DNA of 9,528 nucleotides, taken from contig JBAYVY010000127.1 of NCBI GenBank assembly GCA_041674345.1, positions 1 to 9,528 of the forward strand. The letters are read 5' to 3'. The DNA is from JBAYVY01 sp041674345. GTDB taxonomy: Bacteria; Planctomycetota; Phycisphaerae; Phycisphaerales; Zrk34. Positions within the stretch are counted from its first letter, which is position 1, and every line of letters begins with the position of its first letter. Positions 6,139-9,528 of the stretch are shown piece after piece. A program made the position numbers and the translations under genes. Below the pieces are notes generated by a model that was given only the letters and a program-made list of their open reading frames with translations, was not told where the DNA came from and made no database searches.

Positions 6139-6246
6139 AATGTGCGATGTTCAATGTGCAATGTGCAATGTAAAAGACCCCCCCCGCGGGTAGCTTGGCG
6201 GCGGGGGCGAAACACATGGCACATTGAACATTGAACATCGCATATT
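6139..6246. repeat. Nested palindromic element between gltA and hom
   Basis: The 26-base arms 6139-6164 and 6221-6246 are inverted copies with two mismatches (they contain TGCGATGTTCAATGT). On the left the TGCAATG unit is repeated once more (6157-6170), giving a short tandem of about 7 bp. In the centre CCCCCGC (6181-6187) pairs with GCGGGGG (6201-6207). I recognise the CAATGTTCAATGT-type palindrome as a dispersed intergenic repeat in planctomycete-like genomes; its sequence differs from the element at 2689-2821. Confidence 0.75.
6172..6207 (-). terminator. Possible terminator of gltA inside the palindrome
   Basis: On the minus strand the CCCCCGC/GCGGGGG stem (13-base loop), extended by unpaired Gs, is followed by TCTTTT (complement of 6172-6177). 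The T-run is short and interrupted. It lies about 45 bases after the gltA stop codon, a normal distance. The outer arms may compete with or reinforce it. Confidence 0.4.
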
Positions 6247-6253
6247 CTTATCA

Positions 6254-7573
<1,320 letters not shown>

Positions 7574-7578
7574 AAACT

Positions 7579-7584
7579 TCTCCT
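7579..7584 (-). promoter_or_regulatory. Ribosome binding site of gltA
   Basis: AGGAGA on the minus strand lies five bases before the ATG at 7571-7573. It decides the start in favour of the 439-residue form over the 454-residue form. Confidence 0.85.
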
Positions 7585-7677
7585 GCAATCGGCGAAGAAC
7601 CAGACCTTCGCGGGGCATTGTAGCGACCGGACGCCGATTTCGCTTGCGCGCCGTCCCGCATTAGCCCGACCTTATAC

Positions 7678-7706
7678 AACAAAACGAAGCCGCCGAAGCG
7701 GCTCCG
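7678..7706 (-). terminator. Rho-independent terminator of htrA
   Basis: On the minus strand AGCCGC and GCGGCT (complement of 7698-7703 and 7688-7693) form a perfect stem closed by a TTCG tetraloop. CGT/ACG pairing extends it beyond one mismatch, and CGTTTTGTT follows. It sits 37 bases after the htrA stop codon and separates htrA from gltA. Confidence 0.85.
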
Positions 7707-7740
7707 TCGTTCGTTCATCACGCATCACGCCGATCCGCTC

Positions 7741-9333
7741 TCACTCGCCGGGCAACTGGAGGAACACGAAGTGCTTGCTCATGCCCGTCGGCCCCCGCAC
7801 GATCACGCTCATGCGAACGCCCTTGCTCATATCCTGCTGACCGACGACCTTCGCCAGTTGCTCGACCGATTCGACCGGCTGACCCATCACTTGGTCGATA
7901 ATCACGCCGCCGGTCACGCCCTCACTGGCCGCCACCGATCCGCGGCGAACCTGCTCCACCAGCACGCCCTTGTGGAAATCAATGTGCAGTGAATCGGCCA
8001 GATCCTGCGTCATCGTACTCAGTTTGTCGAAGCCGAGTTTGCGAAGCGGCGCCATCGCCTGCTCGGTCGGTGTGCCGGGCGTCCGAAGATCGGGCGATTC
8101 CTCGCCGGACGCCAGCGTCTTGGGCAACTCCACGAGTTTCACGGGAAGCGTCTGTTTCTTGCCGTCGCGCAGGATGGTGAGTTTCACTTCCGTGCCGGGG
8201 CCGTAGTCGGCGATCACCTGCCGCAGACCCGCGGCGTCGGCGACCTTCTTGCCTTCGACTTCGGTGATGATGTCGCCGCGTTTGATTCCGGCCTTGCCCG
8301 CCGGGCCGTCGCTCACCAGATCATCGACGACCACGCCGTGTTCCACGCCGAAGCTCTTGAGCAGTTTTGGATTGTCGTTAATCATCACGCCGAGGTAGCC
8401 GCGTGCGACCGATCCTTTTTCGATCAGTTGCGGAATGTAGCGTTTGAGCATTTCAACGGGGATGGCGAAGCCGATGCCCTGGTAACCGCCGCTGCGGGTG
8501 GCGATGGCGCTGTTCATGCCGACGACCTGGCCGTAGATGCTGCACAGAGGCCCGCCGGAGTTGCCGGGGTTGATCGCCGCGTCGGTCTGGATGTAGTTTT
8601 CATAACCGGAAGCGCCGAGGATGCCCAGGTGCCGGCCCTTGCCGGAAACAATGCCCTGGCTCATCGAGAACTCAAAGCTGAACGGCGAGCCGAACGCGAA
8701 CACCAGTTCGCCCTGGTCCGGCGAGCGATCGGCCAACCGCGCCGGATGCAGGTTGTCTTCCTCCACCTTCAACACCGCGATGTCGGTGTTCGGATCGACG
8801 CCGATCACTTTCGCCGGGCGCGTGGTTTTGTCGAAAAATCGCACTTCGATCTCATCCGCATCCTTTACAACATGATAGTTGGTGACGATGTGCCCTTCTT
8901 TGTCATATACCCAGCCGCTGCCGTTGGCGACCAGTTGCGGCACATCGTATTTGTTGAACTTGTCATCACGCGGCGAAGGTGAGCCCGGCCCATTGTCCTC
9001 ATCGCCCATGCCCTCGTCGGGGATACCGAATCGTTTCATAAACTCCCGCATCCGAGGCGGCATGTCGCCGTGCGCCCCGCCCATCGACGACGCCTTGCGG
9101 CTGATCGCCACATGCACCACGCTCGGCTCCATCAACTGCGCCACTTCACGGAACGCATCGCTCAGTTCCGCCAGTTTGTTCTTGTTGGATTGGAGTTGCT
9201 CGGCGGCCAGTTCGATCCGCGCGGTTTGATCGGCATAGACCAGATCACGCATCACACCGGGACCGAACAAGAGTATCGCGCCCAACACCGCCGCCGTCAC
9301 CGCCGCCGGTCCGTAATGTTTCATCGCTTGCAT
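7741..9333 (-). CDS. htrA: HtrA/DegP-type serine protease with two PDZ domains
   Basis: This trypsin-like protease degrades or refolds damaged proteins in the periplasm. The 530-residue product starts with a short polar tip and a hydrophobic segment (about 9-28), then VYA-D near 32-35. This is either a signal peptide cleaved after VYA or a membrane anchor. A coiled-coil-like stretch follows (about 36-66), then the protease domain. Its catalytic triad is His154 in TNYHVV, Asp184 in NTDIAVLK and Ser259 in NPGNSGGPL. A loop rich in Gly, Pro, Met and acidic residues (about 84-124) lies before VANGSGWVYD, where DegP has its flexible LA loop. PDZ1 starts at ARGYLGVMI (about 310-404) and PDZ2 at about 427-527, with a Pro/Thr-rich linker between. 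Two PDZ domains point to DegP/DegQ rather than DegS. A TTG start at 9441 would add 36 residues read through a repeat; the ATG at 9333, with GGAG eight bases upstream and directly before the signal sequence, is preferred. HtrA genes are often stress-induced; three direct repeats lie just upstream. Confidence 0.95.
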   Translation of the reverse strand: MQAMKHYGPAAVTAAVLGAILLFGPGVMRDLVYADQTARIELAAEQLQSNKNKLAELSDAFREVAQLMEPSVVHVAISRKASSMGGAHGDMPPRMREFMKRFGIPDEGMGDEDNGPGSPSPRDDKFNKYDVPQLVANGSGWVYDKEGHIVTNYHVVKDADEIEVRFFDKTTRPAKVIGVDPNTDIAVLKVEEDNLHPARLADRSPDQGELVFAFGSPFSFEFSMSQGIVSGKGRHLGILGASGYENYIQTDAAINPGNSGGPLCSIYGQVVGMNSAIATRSGGYQGIGFAIPVEMLKRYIPQLIEKGSVARGYLGVMINDNPKLLKSFGVEHGVVVDDLVSDGPAGKAGIKRGDIITEVEGKKVADAAGLRQVIADYGPGTEVKLTILRDGKKQTLPVKLVELPKTLASGEESPDLRTPGTPTEQAMAPLRKLGFDKLSTMTQDLADSLHIDFHKGVLVEQVRRGSVAASEGVTGGVIIDQVMGQPVESVEQLAKVVGQQDMSKGVRMSVIVRGPTGMSKHFVFLQLPGE

Positions 9334-9341
9334 ATGGATTG

Positions 9342-9345
9342 CTCC
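9342..9345 (-). promoter_or_regulatory. Ribosome binding site of htrA
   Basis: GGAG on the minus strand lies eight bases before the ATG at 9331-9333 and supports this start codon over the TTG at 9441. Confidence 0.7.
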
Positions 9346-9351
9346 GTTTGA

Positions 9352-9411
9352 GGTTACTTCCGGGGGTTTTGTCCGGGGGTTTTCTTCCGGGGGGTTACTT
9401 ATCCTGTAACC
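9352..9411. repeat. Three CCCCCGGA repeats in the htrA leader
   Basis: On the plus strand TCCGGGGG starts at 9359, 9372 and 9386, with spacings of 13 and 14 bases and T-rich spacers (TTTTG, TTTTCT). GGTTACTT occurs at both ends (9352-9359 and 9393-9400). GGTTAC (9393-9398) also pairs with GTAACC (9406-9411). The block lies 18-78 bases before the htrA start codon, a fitting place for operator sites or a structured 5' leader. The role is inference. Confidence 0.65.
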
Positions 9412-9424
9412 GTTCACGGGTGAT

Positions 9425-9498
9425 CGCCGTTTTTGAGCCAAAAACGAATGTTTGTCGAAAAATGGTCGAACATTGGCTCGTCTTACCGCCGTTTTTGA
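9425..9498. repeat. CGCCGTTTTTGA direct repeat with inverted repeats
   Basis: The 12-mer CGCCGTTTTTGA occurs at 9425-9436 and 9487-9498. The first copy overlaps a perfect 8-bp inverted repeat, CGTTTTTG/CAAAAACG (9428-9435 and 9439-9446). AATGTT/AACATT near 9447-9475 may form another. The region is more AT-rich than the genes and lies upstream of htrA, so it probably holds promoter or operator elements of htrA or of a gene beyond the window. I could not fix a confident -35/-10 pair. Confidence 0.45.
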
Positions 9499-9528
9499 AG
9501 CAGAATCCAGGCTTTTTGACCCCGTGAA

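Noticed and set aside
7574..7618. Longer gltA start adding 15 residues
   Set aside because: The extra residues lack family similarity, the start overlaps a possible -10 box, and the downstream ATG has an AGGAGA at ideal spacing.
9352..9411. CRISPR-like array
   Set aside because: The units are only 8 bp with 5-6 base spacers, far below CRISPR dimensions, and no cas gene is present.
9334..9441. Longer htrA start (TTG) adding 36 residues
   Set aside because: The extension is translated from the CCCCCGGA repeats and would place a polar tail before the signal sequence; the ATG at 9333 has a good ribosome binding site.

Overview
The window looks like a chromosomal stretch of a moderately GC-rich environmental bacterium, most likely from the Planctomycetes (a Phycisphaerae-like lineage). 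This placement is inferred from the eukaryote-type (GT3) glycogen synthase and from two kinds of palindromic intergenic repeat that I know from planctomycete and similar environmental genomes. No rRNA or lineage-specific marker is present to prove it.

Layout: positions 2-400 are the 3' end of an HK97-fold phage major capsid gene on the plus strand, followed by two tandem hairpins, the second a strong terminator. Positions 511-1143 are poorly coding. They hold one doubtful small ORF and seven exact or near copies of a 10-11 bp motif (CGGGGGAGCG-like). At 1144-1216 lies tRNA-Gly(TCC) on the minus strand, with its own promoter and terminator and its 3' end facing the phage side. This fits the edge of an integrated phage-like element, though no integrase is visible.

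From 1228 rightwards everything reads on the minus strand and is housekeeping. In order of transcription the genes are: a membrane-anchored or exported HtrA/DegP protease (9333-7741) with its own terminator; citrate synthase gltA (7573-6254); homoserine dehydrogenase hom (6072-4756); a GT3 glycogen synthase (4746-2851) 9 bp after hom; and glutamate-1-semialdehyde aminomutase hemL (2599-1256). They serve envelope protein quality control, TCA-cycle entry, threonine/methionine precursor supply, glycogen storage and tetrapyrrole synthesis. They share no pathway; only hom and the glycogen synthase look tightly co-transcribed.

The gltA-hom and glycogen synthase-hemL gaps each hold a nested inverted repeat of a different family. 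The htrA leader carries a triple CCCCCGGA repeat, and the last 100 bp hold an unassigned repeat-rich upstream region. I see no CRISPR array, insertion-sequence transposase or defence system. The main points for a second look are the phage edge with its repeat cluster, the bacterial GT3 enzyme with half an arginine switch, and the two palindromic elements.
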